Part shown: piece by piece, positions 16,888 through 26,002 of the stretch
Layout of the letters: every line of letters begins with the position of its first letter
Numbering within the stretch: position 1 is the first letter of the stretch
Source of the DNA: Mediterraneibacter gnavus ATCC 29149
Lineage (GTDB): Bacteria > Bacillota > Clostridia > Lachnospirales > Lachnospiraceae
Direction: 5' to 3'
DNA length: 64,000 nucleotides
NCBI RefSeq assembly: GCF_008121495.1
Contig: NZ_CP043051.1
Span: 2,561,001-2,625,000 of the forward strand
The notes under the pieces: model-generated
Databases searched by the model: none
Told to the model about the DNA's origin: nothing
The model's input: only the letters and a program-made list of their open reading frames with translations
Made by a program: the position numbers and the translations under genes

Positions 16888-17034
16888 ATGGGAGGATGCA
16901 ACAGGGAAGGGTATCCGGATCCGACCGCAGGTATTGCAATCGGACGGGTCATGAAACAGGAAAAGCGTAAAAAGAAGGAGGTAAAGAAGGATGTTCGTAT
17001 CGATCGGAAACTCAAGAATGGACAAAAAATTTAA
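16888..17034 (+). CDS. Small phage protein between polymerase and primase
   Basis: 48 residues (MGGCNREGYPDPTAGIAIGR, then a very basic tail), ATG 16888 after TTAGGAGA. It overlaps the next gene's start by 44 bases. The YPDPTAGIAIGRV motif recurs, as far as I recall, in small genes at this position in related phages. Function unknown. Confidence 0.55.
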   Translation: MGGCNREGYPDPTAGIAIGRVMKQEKRKKKEVKKDVRIDRKLKNGQKI

Positions 17035-19375
17035 CTGCACGGATATGACATATGAGGATTTTGTCAGCCGTCTGTCCAAGACAAAGCATACAGCAGAAAC
17101 AATGGAGCAGTACAGGAAGATGCCGAAGGGACAGCAGGATAATATCAAGGATGTCGGCGGCTTTGTCCTTGGAAAACTGAAGGGCGGGCGGAGAAAGAAG
17201 GACTGCGTGATATCCAGATCGGCCATCACGCTTGACATGGATTACGGGACACAGGGCATCATTGATGAACTGGAAATGTTCTTTGACATGAAGATGGTGG
17301 TGTATTCCACACATAAGCATACGCCGGAGAAACCGAGACTGCGTATCATCATATTCCTGACAAGGGATGTGACTCCTGATGAATATGGTGCGGTCAGCCG
17401 TATGCTTGCATCGGATATCGGCATCGAGCTTTTTGATGATTCCACCTATGAGCCTTCCAGACTCATGTACTGGCCTAGCACTTCAAGTGACGGGGAGTAT
17501 GTGTTTCAGGAGATCGATGGGGCAGAGGTAGATCCGGATGAAGTGCTGGCACGCTATAAGGACTGGCATGATGTATCCGCATGGCCGGTAAGCAACCGTC
17601 AGGCATTCGTGGTACAGAGGGATATAAAGAAACAGGCAGATCCGCTTTCCAAGGACGGACTGATCGGAGCTTTCAACCGCACATACACGGTGACGCAGGC
17701 AATCGACAAATTCATCCCGGATGTATACAGGCATTCAAGGGCAATCCCCGGAAGATACGATTATATTCCGGCGGACTCGGCTGCCGGAGTCGTGGTCTAT
17801 GATGATCTGTTCGTATACAGCCACCATGCCACAGACCCATGCTGCGGAAAGCTGATGAATGCGTTTGATGTGATAAGGCTTCATAAATTTGGGGACAAGG
17901 ATGCAAGGGCAGCCGAAGGGACAGAGCCGGGAAAACTCCCTTCTTTCAAAGCCATGCAGGATTTTGCTTCTGCAGATGAAGAAGTGAAGAACACGCTTGC
18001 CAGGGAAAGACAGGAGCTGGCGGTACAGGAATTTTCCGCAGAGACGGATGAGGACTGGCAGAACAAGCTGGCACTTGACCGCAGGGGAAATATCAAGGAT
18101 ACACTGCAGAACATCGCACTGATCATCCGCAACGATGAGAACTTCAAGCACATCGTGTACAACGAGTTCAAGGATACCATTGATGTCATCGGTCCGCTTC
18201 CGTGGAAACAGGTAAAGCCCGGATGGAATGACTCCGACCTTGCGAATGCAAAGGTGTATTTCGAGAGGGTGTACGGGATCTGGTCACCGACCAAGTTTAA
18301 GGATGCACTGCTTGCCGTAGTGTCATCCGACAGGCTCTATCATCCAATCAAAGATTATTTTGCAACGCTTCACTGGGACGGACAGGAGCGTATCGATACA
18401 CTGCTCATCAACTACTTCGGTGCGAAAGACTCACCATATACAAGGGCAGTCATCCGCAAGACACTGGTGGCTGCGGTAGCACGTATCTATAAGCCTGGAG
18501 TGAAGTTCGACTCCATCCTTGTGCTGAACGGTCCTCAGGGGATGGGAAAATCCACCTTCTTTGCCATCCTTGGAAAGCAGTGGTTCTCAGATTCTTTATC
18601 CATTTCGGATATGAGGGACAAGACTGCTGCCGAGAAGCTGCTCGGAAACTGGATACTTGAGATCAGTGAGATGAACGGTATCCGCAAGACGGAAGTCGAG
18701 GTAGTAAAGTCCTTTGTCACCCGTCAGGATGATAAGTTCCGTCAGGCATACGGAGTCAATGTAGAGTCACATCCAAGAAAATGCATCATCGTGGGAAGCA
18801 CCAACTCCGAGGGCGGATTTTTACGTGACGTAACAGGAAACAGAAGGTTCTGGCCGGTGCATGTGCCGGGAACAGGAAAACACCATCCGTGGGAGCTTGA
18901 CTGTGTCGACCAGATCTGGGCAGAGGCAATCCATCTGTATAACGAAGGCGAGGAGCTGTTCTTAAAAGGAGCGGAGGCAGAGGAAGCATACAAGATGCAG
19001 CAGGAGGCAATGGAGTCGGATGACCGTGAGGGCATCGTGCAGGACTATCTTGACAGACTGCTGCCGGACAACTGGGCATCAATGGATATTTACCAGAGAA
19101 GGGCATTCCTTGGCGGAGGAGAGTTCGAGACGGTCGGTGTCAAAGGAACGGTCATGCGTGAGCGTGTTTGCATCATGGAGATCTGGGTGGAGTGCTTCGG
19201 CAAGGAGCGCCAGAACTTAAAGAAGGCAGATTCCTATGAGATCGAAGGCATCTTAAACAAGATCGGGGGATGGAAGAAGTATGATCCCAATACCACGGGC
19301 AAGACCAAAGTCCCCCTTTACGGAGTGCAGAAGACTTTTGTGAGGATGGATGAGAAACCAGAGGAAACCCGTTAG
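16991..19375 (+). CDS. VapE-family primase/helicase
   Basis: 794 residues. The N-terminal half has a primase-like region (SAITLDMDYG, HTPEKPRLRIIIFL, followed by SRLMYWPS). The C-terminal half is the VapE/DUF5906-like P-loop domain: Walker A LNGPQGMGKSTFF, Walker B-type ILEISEMN, then NSEGGFLRDVTGNRRFWPV. This class acts as a combined replication primase and superfamily 3-like helicase in Firmicutes phages. ATG 16991 lies after AAGGAGGT. A distant shorter relative is encoded in the nested mobilizable element. Confidence 0.85.
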   Translation: MFVSIGNSRMDKKFNCTDMTYEDFVSRLSKTKHTAETMEQYRKMPKGQQDNIKDVGGFVLGKLKGGRRKKDCVISRSAITLDMDYGTQGIIDELEMFFDMKMVVYSTHKHTPEKPRLRIIIFLTRDVTPDEYGAVSRMLASDIGIELFDDSTYEPSRLMYWPSTSSDGEYVFQEIDGAEVDPDEVLARYKDWHDVSAWPVSNRQAFVVQRDIKKQADPLSKDGLIGAFNRTYTVTQAIDKFIPDVYRHSRAIPGRYDYIPADSAAGVVVYDDLFVYSHHATDPCCGKLMNAFDVIRLHKFGDKDARAAEGTEPGKLPSFKAMQDFASADEEVKNTLARERQELAVQEFSAETDEDWQNKLALDRRGNIKDTLQNIALIIRNDENFKHIVYNEFKDTIDVIGPLPWKQVKPGWNDSDLANAKVYFERVYGIWSPTKFKDALLAVVSSDRLYHPIKDYFATLHWDGQERIDTLLINYFGAKDSPYTRAVIRKTLVAAVARIYKPGVKFDSILVLNGPQGMGKSTFFAILGKQWFSDSLSISDMRDKTAAEKLLGNWILEISEMNGIRKTEVEVVKSFVTRQDDKFRQAYGVNVESHPRKCIIVGSTNSEGGFLRDVTGNRRFWPVHVPGTGKHHPWELDCVDQIWAEAIHLYNEGEELFLKGAEAEEAYKMQQEAMESDDREGIVQDYLDRLLPDNWASMDIYQRRAFLGGGEFETVGVKGTVMRERVCIMEIWVECFGKERQNLKKADSYEIEGILNKIGGWKKYDPNTTGKTKVPLYGVQKTFVRMDEKPEETR

Positions 19376-19592
19376 GCGGTTTCCGAGGTTTCCCAGATGC
19401 AGATGGGCAACGGTAGTCGGAAACCGTGCTGACACCTTGGAAAATAAGGGGTTGCGGTTCTTAGTTTCCCAGTTTCCCATTAAATCCAGTTGAGAATTAA
19501 AAATAAAGATAAAAAGAGCAATTCATGTATATATGCGCGTATAGGAGTTAAAGGCATATGGCAACCGCAATCGGCAAAGGAGGTATCTGGTT
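19376..19592. other. Intergenic region with inverted repeat
   Basis: Holds CGGTTTCCGA near 19378 and its inverted copy TCGGAAACCG near 19420, plus direct repeats of GTTTCCCA around 19391 and 19470. No gene is seen. It could carry a terminator-like stem or a phage regulatory site. Confidence 0.35.
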
Positions 19593-19874
19593 TTGCTAGA
19601 AAGTACAGTAGAGAGACATTTGAGGGAAGAAGCTAGAAAGCGGAAAGGCATGGCGCTGAAGTTCGTATCACCCGGTATGAATGGAGTGCCTGACCGCATC
19701 GTCCTGATGCCGGACGGGAAAATGGCATTTGTGGAACTGAAAGCACCGGGGAAGAAGCCGAGACCGCTTCAGCTGAAGAGAAAGAGGATGCTTGAGAGAT
19801 TGGGCTTTCCCGTTTATGTAGTTGATAATATCGAACAGATTGGAGGTATCCTTGATGAAATACAAAGCACATGA
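19593..19874 (+). CDS. VRR-NUC domain nuclease
   Basis: 93 residues with TTG start at 19593 after GGAGG. The VRR-NUC core is nearly the whole protein: VERHLREEARKRKGMALKF, GMNGVPDRIVLMPDG and MAFVELKAPGKKPRPLQ, giving the PD...ELK metal-site pattern. These stand-alone nucleases probably resolve branched or single-strand-containing DNA and are usually paired with an SNF2 helicase, as here (20-base overlap with 19855). Confidence 0.85.
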   Translation: MLESTVERHLREEARKRKGMALKFVSPGMNGVPDRIVLMPDGKMAFVELKAPGKKPRPLQLKRKRMLERLGFPVYVVDNIEQIGGILDEIQST

Positions 19875-21228
19875 TTATCAGCAGTTTGCAACAGATTTTA
19901 TAATCGGACATCCCGTGAGCTGCTTGATCCTTGACATGGGACTTGGCAAAACGGTCATTACGCTTACAGCACTGTGGCTTCTGCTGTTTGACTATTTTGA
20001 AGTAAGACGGATCCTGGTGATCGCACCGAAACGTGTGGCAGAGACCACATGGCCGGCTGAGATAAAAAAGTGGGAGCATCTTTACGGCATGACATTTGCC
20101 GTGGCAATGGGGACTGCAGGGCAGAGAAAGGAAGCACTTCTGTCAGGAGCCGATGTGACGATCATCGGAAGGGACAATGTTTCCTGGATGACAAAAAACA
20201 TATTTTTTGATTTTGACATGGTCGTGATCGATGAGCTGTCGAGCTTCAAGTCCCCGAAGACACAGAGGTTCAAAGACCTGAAAAAAGTAAGACCGATGGC
20301 AAAACGTGTGGTCGGGCTTACGGGAACACCGGGAAACCTCATGGACTTATGGGCAGAGATAGGGATCCTTGATATGGGGCAGAGACTTGGAAGATACATC
20401 GGAGGATACCGTGACAGGTTCTTCCTTCCGGATAAGCGGAATCGTGAGATCATTTTTTCGTATAAGCCAAGGGAAGGAGCAGAAGAAAAAATATATGAAC
20501 TGATCTCCGATATCAGCATTTCCATGAAAGCCGTGGATTATCTTGATATGCCGGAATGCATAAGCAACCGTGTGACCGTATCCATGTCGGAATCCGAACA
20601 GGCACTTTATGACAGGATGGCAGATGAAATGATCCTAGAATACGGGGAAGGACAGGACATCGATGCGGTAAATGCAGCAGCCTTAAGCAACAAACTCCAG
20701 CAGATGGCAAACGGTGCGGTCTATGATGAATCCGGCAATGTCCGTAATATCCATGACAGAAAACTGGATGCACTGGAAGACCTGATCGAATCGGCAAATG
20801 GGAAACCGCTTCTGGTTGCATACTGGTTCAAGCATGACAGGGAGCGGATATTGAAACGGTTTCCGGCAAGGGATATCAATACAAAGAAGGATATCGAGGA
20901 CTGGAATGAAGGGAAAATCCCGGTGGCGCTGATCCATCCGGCATCGGCAGGACACGGACTGAATCTTCAGGAAGGCGGCTCGACCATCGTATGGTTTTCA
21001 CTTACATGGTCCCTTGAACTGTATCAGCAGTTAAATGCCAGACTTTACAGACAGGGGCAGAAACACACGGTCATCATAGAGCATCTGGTGACAGAAGGCA
21101 CGGTCGATGAAGATATCCTCCGGGCAATCGAAAAAAAGGATAATACACAGAATGCGATGATAGAAGCAGTAAAGGCAAGGATTGGAGGTATGACGGATGA
21201 CGGCAGAAGTAATGATGAAGGAATATAA
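19855..21228 (+). CDS. SNF2-family DNA helicase/ATPase
   Basis: 457 residues. I use ATG 19855 (GGAGG at 19842). Motifs: KAHDYQQFATDFI (Q-like), LDMGLGKTVITL (Walker A), VVIDELSSFK (motif II, DELS), GLTGTPGNLMDLW (III), HPASAGHGLNLQEG (V) and NARLYRQGQKHTV (VI). It is an ATP-driven double-stranded DNA translocase, usually coupled to VRR-NUC in these phages for replication or recombination. Confidence 0.88.
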   Translation: MKYKAHDYQQFATDFIIGHPVSCLILDMGLGKTVITLTALWLLLFDYFEVRRILVIAPKRVAETTWPAEIKKWEHLYGMTFAVAMGTAGQRKEALLSGADVTIIGRDNVSWMTKNIFFDFDMVVIDELSSFKSPKTQRFKDLKKVRPMAKRVVGLTGTPGNLMDLWAEIGILDMGQRLGRYIGGYRDRFFLPDKRNREIIFSYKPREGAEEKIYELISDISISMKAVDYLDMPECISNRVTVSMSESEQALYDRMADEMILEYGEGQDIDAVNAAALSNKLQQMANGAVYDESGNVRNIHDRKLDALEDLIESANGKPLLVAYWFKHDRERILKRFPARDINTKKDIEDWNEGKIPVALIHPASAGHGLNLQEGGSTIVWFSLTWSLELYQQLNARLYRQGQKHTVIIEHLVTEGTVDEDILRAIEKKDNTQNAMIEAVKARIGGMTDDGRSNDEGI

Positions 21229-21682
21229 GAATATGAAAAAGGAACTGACCGTGACTGAGTTCCAGCTCCGTCAGTTTCAGGGAGTGAGCGAACAGGACAT
21301 GATCGATTCCATGCTTTACTCCCACCAGGAAGGGGAAAGGGTGCAGACGAGCACTCTTTCCGATAAAACGGCAAACATAGCAGTCAAGTATAAGACTGCA
21401 ATGGAAAGGGAGAATGACGAGTGGTACAGTTTCCTTTTCCACAGATATATGTTCCTGAAGGAAGAACTGGATTTTTTCGAGCATGCAGTGAACGGACTGG
21501 ATGAAAGACATAGAAGCATTATCACGGATCTTCTGGATGAGGACATGACATGGGACATCATGATGGAAAGATACCATGTGAGCCATACGATGATAGCAAA
21601 GTACAGAAAAGCAGCATTGAAGGAACTTGATAAACAGTATGAACTGAGGGACAGACAGGTGGAAGCCTTTGTCCTCGGATAG
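21197..21682 (+). CDS. ArpU/sigma-like phage late transcription regulator
   Basis: 161 residues, ATG 21197 after GGAGG, overlapping the helicase end by 32 bases. The C-terminal half is a sigma-region-4-like HTH: GLDERHRSIITDLLDEDMTWD, then MMERYHVSHTMIAKYRKAAL. This resembles ArpU/RinA-type activators of late gene expression. Position at the end of the replication operon agrees. Confidence 0.65.
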   Translation: MTAEVMMKEYKNMKKELTVTEFQLRQFQGVSEQDMIDSMLYSHQEGERVQTSTLSDKTANIAVKYKTAMERENDEWYSFLFHRYMFLKEELDFFEHAVNGLDERHRSIITDLLDEDMTWDIMMERYHVSHTMIAKYRKAALKELDKQYELRDRQVEAFVLG

Positions 21683-21691
21683 GAGGTTTTT

Positions 21692-22048
21692 ATGTGTAAG
21701 CGTGGAGATATTTATTATGTGGATTTTGGAGAAAAAGATGGAAGCAAGCAGGGCGGTGTCCGTCCGGCACTGGTGGTAAGCAACAATAAGGCGAATAAGC
21801 ATTCCCCAGTGGTCACGGTCGTTCCGTTGTCTGCCAGGGTGTGGAAAAAGAAGTATCTTCCGACCCATGTGCAGATTCCCAAAGGCAGCGGTCTGAACAA
21901 GCCGAGCATGGCACTGGCAGAACAGGTGGAGACCCTTGATAAAACAAGACTTGGAGAAAGAATCGGGAAAGTGCTGGATGACATGGTCATGGAACAGATC
22001 ACGGTGGCACTCCAGATACAGATAGGTGCATATGCAGAGTACAATTAA
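21692..22048 (+). CDS. MazF/PemK-family mRNA interferase-like protein
   Basis: 118 residues: GDIYYVDFG near the start, GVRPALVVSNNKANKHSP, VVPLSARVWKKKYLPTHV and LAEQVETLDKTRLGERIG are the MazF core including the conserved Arg and the Q-T catalytic region. MazF cuts single-stranded RNA at short sites. No MazE-like antitoxin gene is adjacent; the gene upstream is the ArpU-like regulator. It may be an orphan or act as a phage host-takeover factor. GGAGG lies 7 bases before the start. Confidence 0.85.
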   Translation: MCKRGDIYYVDFGEKDGSKQGGVRPALVVSNNKANKHSPVVTVVPLSARVWKKKYLPTHVQIPKGSGLNKPSMALAEQVETLDKTRLGERIGKVLDDMVMEQITVALQIQIGAYAEYN

Positions 22049-22072
22049 GGCAGTCAGACGGCTGTCTTTTTT
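22049..22072 (+). terminator. Terminator after mazF-like gene
   Basis: Stem GGCAG/CTGTC followed by TTTTTTG directly downstream of the stop codon. It closes the early operon. Confidence 0.5.
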
Positions 22073-22129
22073 GTTTGGGTTATGGTAAAATCTTAATATG
22101 TTTGGGACTTGGGAAGGAAGTGATGTTCT

Positions 22130-23524
22130 ATGTCATATGAAGAAGATTACAGAAAACCATATAGTGCAAAATGTGCTTGTGGAAAAGGCTATTTGCAATT
22201 TTACAGAATATATTTGTCAAATGACTGGGGACAGGAAAAAGAGAATGATACGGCAGTTGAGATTTTCTGTGACAGTTGTAAGGAGAAATATCATTACGAA
22301 AGAAATTATGGCAATGATTATCTAGTTCCGAATGGGTTAGCGTTCCCAAAGCAAAGACCCGAATTGGATAGAAAATATTCGTATGATGATAAAGAAAAAC
22401 TTGTAAAAAAATATGGCAGAGAAAAAATAGCTGCTATGGTGGCGGATATGACTGAACCAAAACATAGATTTATAAAGAATCTGGAAAACGAAGATGCCAT
22501 TAGTTTTGCAAATTCGTGGGCACAGTGGTACAGAAAGAAGTCACTGGCACCGATGGTGTCATATCTACAAAAAATACTAGATGAATATGATGATATAGAA
22601 AAGAGTATTGCAGCTAAACAACCATATAATAAAAAATATGAACAGGAATGCAATATCTTTTCAAAACAGATAATGGAAACAGTAGAAAAGAGTTGTCAGC
22701 TATCATTCCGATATGATAAGGAGCGAGACGAAGCTGAACGAGAGCAAAGGAGAAAAGAGCAGGAACAATACGAAGAAAAGCACAGATATGATGATTTTGA
22801 GGCTGTAGTTCATTATGATTCTTCGTATAAAAGAGATTTTTCAAATCAGTATTGGGACAGCTATTTTATAAAAGAGTGTATAGATCCACAGCATTTATCG
22901 TTGGACAAATCGGGGTATGGAAAACCTATAATAACAATTGCAAAAAAATATGCATGTGTCTGTCAAATCTGTGGAAAAGAAGAGGACATACTTTCATCTA
23001 ATATGAAAGTCCTTTATGATGAGGACAGAGGCTATTATTTGGCTAAATGCTGCAGTTGTCATGAGATATCATCTTTTGAAGCAAAAACAATGGATCTGTT
23101 GGATCAGTTAGGAATTACCTATATCAGGGAGAAATCTTTTGACGGCTTAGTAGGTGATTCGGGCAGAGGGCTTCGTTTTGATTTTGTGTTGTCTAAATCT
23201 TCTGATAAAGATGGAAAACCAATCTTTGACCTGGCTATAGAATTACAGGGACCGCATCACTATAAAAAAGGTTATTATGATGAATTTGGAACTTATGTGG
23301 CAGAAGATAACAGCTATGCATCGGATAGATTTGATCGGCAGATAAAGTATGATGATAGAAAAAGACAATATTGTGAGCAGAACGGTATCAGTTTAGAGTG
23401 TATCAAATATACAACATCAAATGATCAGGAACGTTTAGAAAAAGCAATTAAAAAAATTCTTAAGGATCATGGTTATAAATACTTTGTGGAAAGCGAGAAA
23501 CATGATGATTGGATGGTGTACTAG
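22130..23524 (+). CDS. Zinc-finger protein with Vsr-like nuclease domain (moron)
   Basis: 464 residues. N-terminal zinc cluster (KCACGKGYLQF ... CDSCKEKYHYE), a long charged helical middle, a second zinc cluster (CVCQICGKEE ... AKCCSCHE). The C-terminal domain reads LRFDFVLSK, DLAIELQGPHHYKKGY and DDRKRQYCEQNGI. The D, ELQG and HH pattern with the trailing DDRKRQ is like the Vsr/EDxHD homing-endonuclease fold. Base composition is more AT-rich than its neighbours, and it sits between a terminator and another terminator as its own unit. Homing or defence nuclease are both possible. Confidence 0.55.
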   Translation: MSYEEDYRKPYSAKCACGKGYLQFYRIYLSNDWGQEKENDTAVEIFCDSCKEKYHYERNYGNDYLVPNGLAFPKQRPELDRKYSYDDKEKLVKKYGREKIAAMVADMTEPKHRFIKNLENEDAISFANSWAQWYRKKSLAPMVSYLQKILDEYDDIEKSIAAKQPYNKKYEQECNIFSKQIMETVEKSCQLSFRYDKERDEAEREQRRKEQEQYEEKHRYDDFEAVVHYDSSYKRDFSNQYWDSYFIKECIDPQHLSLDKSGYGKPIITIAKKYACVCQICGKEEDILSSNMKVLYDEDRGYYLAKCCSCHEISSFEAKTMDLLDQLGITYIREKSFDGLVGDSGRGLRFDFVLSKSSDKDGKPIFDLAIELQGPHHYKKGYYDEFGTYVAEDNSYASDRFDRQIKYDDRKRQYCEQNGISLECIKYTTSNDQERLEKAIKKILKDHGYKYFVESEKHDDWMVY

Positions 23525-23601
23525 AGGTGCACCAAAGGTGTACTAAGGGTGTACTGACTTTTTAATTTACATCTGCTATGATTAAGATGGCAAAAAAGAA
23601 A

Positions 23602-23623
23602 GGGAGCGGAAACGCTCCTTTTT
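23602..23623 (+). terminator. Tetraloop terminator
   Basis: GGAGCG-GAAA-CGCTCC followed by TTTTT. It ends the nuclease moron and lies about 70 bases before the HNH gene. Confidence 0.75.
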
Positions 23624-23693
23624 ATGTTGCCGCAAGGCGGTGTCTTTCCAATCCTTTCACACCGCCCGTGTACATAGAAGGGAGGAATGGCGG

Positions 23694-24047
23694 ATGCCGA
23701 TGAAACCAAAGAAGCCGTGCAGACACCCCGGATGTCCGAAGCTGACAGACGGACTGTACTGCGAGGAGCATGAAGCACTGCACCGTGGTGACAGGGCGAG
23801 CAGCAGCAAGCGTGGTTACAACAGGCAGTGGCAGAAGGCAAGGGCAAGATACCTGAAGGCACATCCTTTGTGTGTTCAGTGCTTAAAGGAAGGTCATGCA
23901 GTGACAGCAACCGTGGTCGATCATATCAGACCGCACCGTGGTGATCCCGTCCTGTTCTGGGACGAGAAGAACTGGCAGAGCCTGTGCAAGCCCTGTCATG
24001 ATAAAAAGACATGGAACGAAGATAACAATCCTGAGTATCGGTTCTGA
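23694..24047 (+). CDS. HNH endonuclease (phage packaging-type)
   Basis: 117 residues. An N-terminal CRHPGCPKLTDGLYCEEH zinc motif is followed by the HNH core CVQCLKEGHAVTATVVDHIRPHRGD ... NWQSLCKPCHDKKT (two parts of one motif), with the catalytic DH and the C-x2-C pairs intact. HNH proteins of this type are needed with terminase for DNA packaging in HK97-like siphophages. Here it lies 6 kb before terminase because methylases and the amidoligase cassette intervene. Confidence 0.85.
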   Translation: MPMKPKKPCRHPGCPKLTDGLYCEEHEALHRGDRASSSKRGYNRQWQKARARYLKAHPLCVQCLKEGHAVTATVVDHIRPHRGDPVLFWDEKNWQSLCKPCHDKKTWNEDNNPEYRF

Positions 24048-24240
24048 CGGCAGACCGTGGGGGTATCTGAATCTCTACAGTCTGAACCGCTGAAGACCGA
24101 TGGCCCCCTTTGCGTGAATTTTCGCAGAATTAAACAGGGGGGATATAAAAAGGGTATGGTAATTTTCGCAGAATGTACTTAAAACACGGCAAAAAGGGGT
24201 ATTTCTTTTTGCCGGAAAATCAGGAAAAAGCATTATTTAA

Positions 24241-24285
24241 GGCTGGAAAACAGTGTAAAAACATTGTTTTTCCGGTCTTTTTTTG
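24241..24285 (+). terminator. Terminator-like hairpin
   Basis: GGCTGGAAAA... pairs with ...TTTTTCCGGTC around a TGT/ACA inner stem and is followed by TTTTTTT, 25 bases before the next start. Confidence 0.6.
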
Positions 24286-24309
24286 TGTGCCGGAAGGAGA
24301 GTGGAAAGG

Positions 24310-24765
24310 ATGACGGACGCACAGGCAAAGCAGATCAATGAGATGCGGATGAAGGGGATGGGATATAAAGCCATCGGAATGGCAATCGGACTGTCCCGTG
24401 ACATCGTAAGGAATTACTGCAAGAGACATAACCTTGCCGGATACGCCACGGTGGTTTCAAAAAATATGAAACTCATGGTGGACGGTAAAGAGGTGTGCCA
24501 CTTCTGCGGTAATCCGATCACGCAGCCGAAGACTGGCAGACCGAGAAGGTTCTGCTGTGAAAAATGCAGAAGGGAATGGTGGAAGGCACACCCGGAAGCA
24601 GTGAAGAAAAGCGAGAAGGCTTCCTACACGCTTGTATGTGAGCAGTGCGGGAAGCCTTTCATTTCCTATGGAAACAAGAACAGAAAATACTGCGGCCGTG
24701 AATGTTATTTCCGGCACAGATTTTTAGCAGAGGAGGATATGGAAGATGCAGTTTCAGAGTTATAA
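24310..24765 (+). CDS. HTH plus double zinc-finger phage protein
   Basis: 151 residues. The first 45 residues are a resolvase/sigma-like HTH (QAKQINEMRMKGMGYKAIGM, AIGLSRDIVRNYCKRH). Two zinc fingers follow (CHFCGNP ... CCEKCRREWW and CEQCGKPF ... YCGRECYFRH). It may be a transcription regulator. ATG 24310 follows GGAAAGG. It overlaps the methylase gene by 20 bases, indicating co-translation. Confidence 0.65.
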   Translation: MTDAQAKQINEMRMKGMGYKAIGMAIGLSRDIVRNYCKRHNLAGYATVVSKNMKLMVDGKEVCHFCGNPITQPKTGRPRRFCCEKCRREWWKAHPEAVKKSEKASYTLVCEQCGKPFISYGNKNRKYCGRECYFRHRFLAEEDMEDAVSEL

Positions 24766-26002
24766 AATAGCAGACCTTATCCCGGCTTCCTATAATCCGA
24801 GGAAGAAGTTAAAACCGGGTGATAAGGAATATGAAAAAATCAAGAACTCCATTAAAGAGTTTGGTTATGTCGAGCCGATCATTATCAACTCAGACATGAC
24901 CATTATCGGAGGACACCAGAGAGCCACGGTCCTTGCAGACCTCGGGTACACGGAAGTGGAGTGTATCGTGGTCGATATTGACAAGACCAAGGAAAAGGCA
25001 CTCAATGTTGCCCTTAATAAAATTACGGGTGAGTGGAATAAGGAACTTCTGGCAGATCTCATCAAAGACCTTGAGGATTCAGCGTTTGATGTCGGCATCA
25101 CGGGCTTTGAACCGCCAGAGATCGAACAGCTTTTTAATTCCGTGCATGATAAGAAGATCACGGAAGATGACTTCGATGTGGAAGCGGAGCTTGCAAAGCC
25201 GACCGTGGCAAAGACAGGGGATGTATGGCTACTTGGAAAGCACCGTGTCATCTGCGGTGATTCCATTCTGCCGGAAACATATGAAAGGCTGATGGATGGA
25301 CGGAAAGCAAATCTTGTCCTGACTGATCCGCCATACAATGTAAATGTTGAGGAAACGGCCGGCAAGATCAAAAATGACAACATGCCGGATGAGGATTTCT
25401 ATAAGTTCCTGTTTGCTGCATTTGTAAATATGGAACAGTCAATGGAACAGGATGCTTCCATTTATGTATTCCATGCGGATACGGAGGGGCTGAATTTCAG
25501 AAAGGCATTCAAGGATGCCGGATTTTATCTTTCCGGGTGCTGCATCTGGAAGAAGAATGCACTGGTTCTTGGAAGAAGCCCGTATCAGTGGCAGCATGAA
25601 CCGTGTCTGTTCGGATGGAAGAAGGGCGGGAAGCACCAGTGGTATTCCGACAGGAAGCAGACCACCATCTGGGAATATGACCGTCCGAAGGCAAGCAAGG
25701 ACCATCCGACCATGAAGCCTGTGGCGCTTATGGCATACCCGATCCAGAACTCCTGCATGAGCAACTGCATCGTGCTTGATCCGTTCCTTGGTTCCGGTTC
25801 TACGCTGATCGCCTGTGAACAGACACACCGTATCTGCTACGGCATCGAACTGGATGAGAAGTTTGTGGATGTGATCGTAAACCGCTACATTGAACAGTGC
25901 GGTTCGGATGCGGATGTATTTGTCATCCGTGACGATATGAAAATTTCATATCAGCAATTATGCAAGGGAGGGCAGTATAATGAAACAGATGACCTTCCTT
26001 GA
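24746..26002 (+). CDS. ParB-domain N6-adenine/N4-cytosine DNA methyltransferase
   Basis: 418 residues. Residues 1-90 are a ParB-like nuclease-fold domain (IADLIPASYNPRKK, IIGGHQRATVLADLG). From about 155 a beta-class methyltransferase follows, with catalytic DPPYNVN and the AdoMet motif DPFLGSGSTLIACEQ ... YGIELDEKF. This ParB-methylase fusion is common in Firmicutes phages and probably marks phage DNA against host restriction. It overlaps the next methylase by 23 bases. Confidence 0.87.
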   Translation: MQFQSYKIADLIPASYNPRKKLKPGDKEYEKIKNSIKEFGYVEPIIINSDMTIIGGHQRATVLADLGYTEVECIVVDIDKTKEKALNVALNKITGEWNKELLADLIKDLEDSAFDVGITGFEPPEIEQLFNSVHDKKITEDDFDVEAELAKPTVAKTGDVWLLGKHRVICGDSILPETYERLMDGRKANLVLTDPPYNVNVEETAGKIKNDNMPDEDFYKFLFAAFVNMEQSMEQDASIYVFHADTEGLNFRKAFKDAGFYLSGCCIWKKNALVLGRSPYQWQHEPCLFGWKKGGKHQWYSDRKQTTIWEYDRPKASKDHPTMKPVALMAYPIQNSCMSNCIVLDPFLGSGSTLIACEQTHRICYGIELDEKFVDVIVNRYIEQCGSDADVFVIRDDMKISYQQLCKGGQYNETDDLP

